Origin: Sphingomonas sp.
GTDB lineage: Bacteria > Pseudomonadota > Alphaproteobacteria > Sphingomonadales > Sphingomonadaceae
DNA length: 7,252 nucleotides
NCBI GenBank assembly: GCA_019247755.1
Contig: JAFBAM010000193.1
Span: 1-7,252, forward strand
Direction of reading: 5' to 3'
The notes below the pieces were generated by a model, which was given only the letters and a program-made list of their open reading frames with translations, did no database searches and was not told the origin of the DNA. A program made the position numbers and the translations under genes. This document shows, piece by piece, positions 6,649-7,252 of this stretch; position 1 is the first letter of the stretch; each line of letters begins with the position of its first letter.

Positions 6649-6677
6649 ATCATGAGCGGCACACGGCCGCTTCGCAA
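6649..6677 (-). promoter_or_regulatory. Weak candidate promoter before the sensor-like gene
   Basis: In the 83-nt gap between the two minus-strand genes, TTGCGA (6677-6672) and CATGAT (6654-6649) stand 17 nt apart, each matching the sigma-70 consensus at four of six bases. The spacer is filled exactly by the inverted repeat AGCGGC-ACACG-GCCGCT (6655-6671). The match is weak, and the gene may instead be read through from the upstream gene. Confidence 0.2.
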
Positions 6678-6697
6678 CGAATAAGTGGTTGAGTCTG

Positions 6698-7252
6698 CTA
6701 GCTGCTTGGGGCGTTCTCGCTCTCGATTCCGTGCTCGCCGTACCGCGATTGAATGAACCGGCCTTGTGTCTCCAGCGCCGCTACGTCGGCCCTGGCGAGG
6801 TTATCGGCGACCTCAGAGAGTGCAACGCGGCCGGCTGCGAGTCCTTCAATCAACCGCTGATCAACCGTTTTGTCTTCGCCGTCGCGTTCCTGGCGATAAG
6901 CAGGTGGGACACGCTCATATCGCTCGATCAGGCCGGGCAAATGGATCGACATCAGCCGCCGCGCGTCCTGCGCCGCGGGATCGAGGGTCTCCACTCTCTC
7001 GAGGGTTTGTTTCAACGATGGAAGAATGCGCGCCATCGCATCGAGCTCCGCTCGCGCCGGCGGCGGAAGAGCGGCGCGCGCGCGATAGATATAGGAATCG
7101 AAACGCTCGACCATTGCGCCGTTTGCGAGATCCGCCGACGGTGCCGCCGCAGTAACGGCAGTACGCCCACCGCGGGCGATGAGGAAAGCGGCTACGCCGG
7201 CCATCGACAATAAAGCAGCGAGGAAGCCGAACATGCCGATCGGCTGCACCAG
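6698..7252 (-). CDS. Membrane-anchored helical protein, XpaC-like layout (5' end may be outside window)
   Basis: The frame is open to the right edge. GTG 7249 and ATG 7234 are possible starts, but neither has a clear Shine-Dalgarno sequence in view, so the protein probably begins further upstream. Numbering from GTG, residues 6-26 (MFGFLAALLSMAGVAAFLIA) form a membrane segment. An Ala/Thr-rich linker leads to a long helical domain (about 45-170) with SIHLPGLIERYERVPPAYR (101-119), QRLIEGLAAGRVALSEVADN (131-150) and ALETQGRFIQSRYG (158-171). The LP..I..Y spacing and the F(I/L)xxRY ending recall the XpaC/5-bromo-4-chloroindolyl-phosphate-hydrolysis family, but the similarity is loose and gives no real function. 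TAG at 6698-6700 ends the gene 83 nt before the start of the sensor-like gene, so the two may form an operon. Confidence 0.68.
   Translation of the reverse strand: MVQPIGMFGFLAALLSMAGVAAFLIARGGRTAVTAAAPSADLANGAMVERFDSYIYRARAALPPPARAELDAMARILPSLKQTLERVETLDPAAQDARRLMSIHLPGLIERYERVPPAYRQERDGEDKTVDQRLIEGLAAGRVALSEVADNLARADVAALETQGRFIQSRYGEHGIESENAPSS

Overview
The window is a GC-rich, gene-dense piece of a bacterial chromosome. Three things suggest an alphaproteobacterium, most likely a sphingomonad: the style of the glutathione reductase, the frequent TTG starts, and an exported protein of a type I associate with Sphingomonas relatives. That placement is an inference from protein style; there is no rRNA or other marker gene here.

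The left half (1-3631, + strand) is a compact metabolic run. It holds the C-terminal 276 residues of a glutathione reductase whose 5' end lies outside the window. After 23 nt comes a FAD-dependent oxidoreductase of the phytoene-desaturase/PYROXD2 type. A family III (CaiB/BaiF) CoA-transferase follows, its TTG start overlapping the preceding stop codon (TTGA). The overlap points to coordinated expression of the last two; their substrates cannot be read from sequence.

The right half (3633-7252, - strand) is an envelope/signalling cluster. In transcription order it holds: (i) a one-TM helical protein at the right edge, probably cut by the window, loosely like XpaC; (ii) a 640-residue polytopic membrane protein with a periplasmic PDZ-like domain, laid out like ComP/7TM sensor histidine kinases but ending without a kinase domain; (iii) after a 375-nt gap with its own likely promoter, a 227-residue secreted protein. 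The + and - groups meet tail to tail with one base between stop codons.

The least explained parts are the kinase-less sensor with its neighbours and the 4317-4691 intergenic stretch. That stretch carries a perfect 7-bp palindrome over the likely -35 box, a 9-bp inverted repeat with tandem TTCACTA heptamers, and a G-run tract. I saw no tRNA, rRNA, CRISPR array, insertion sequence or phage gene. I see no established novel system, only a candidate sensory cluster.
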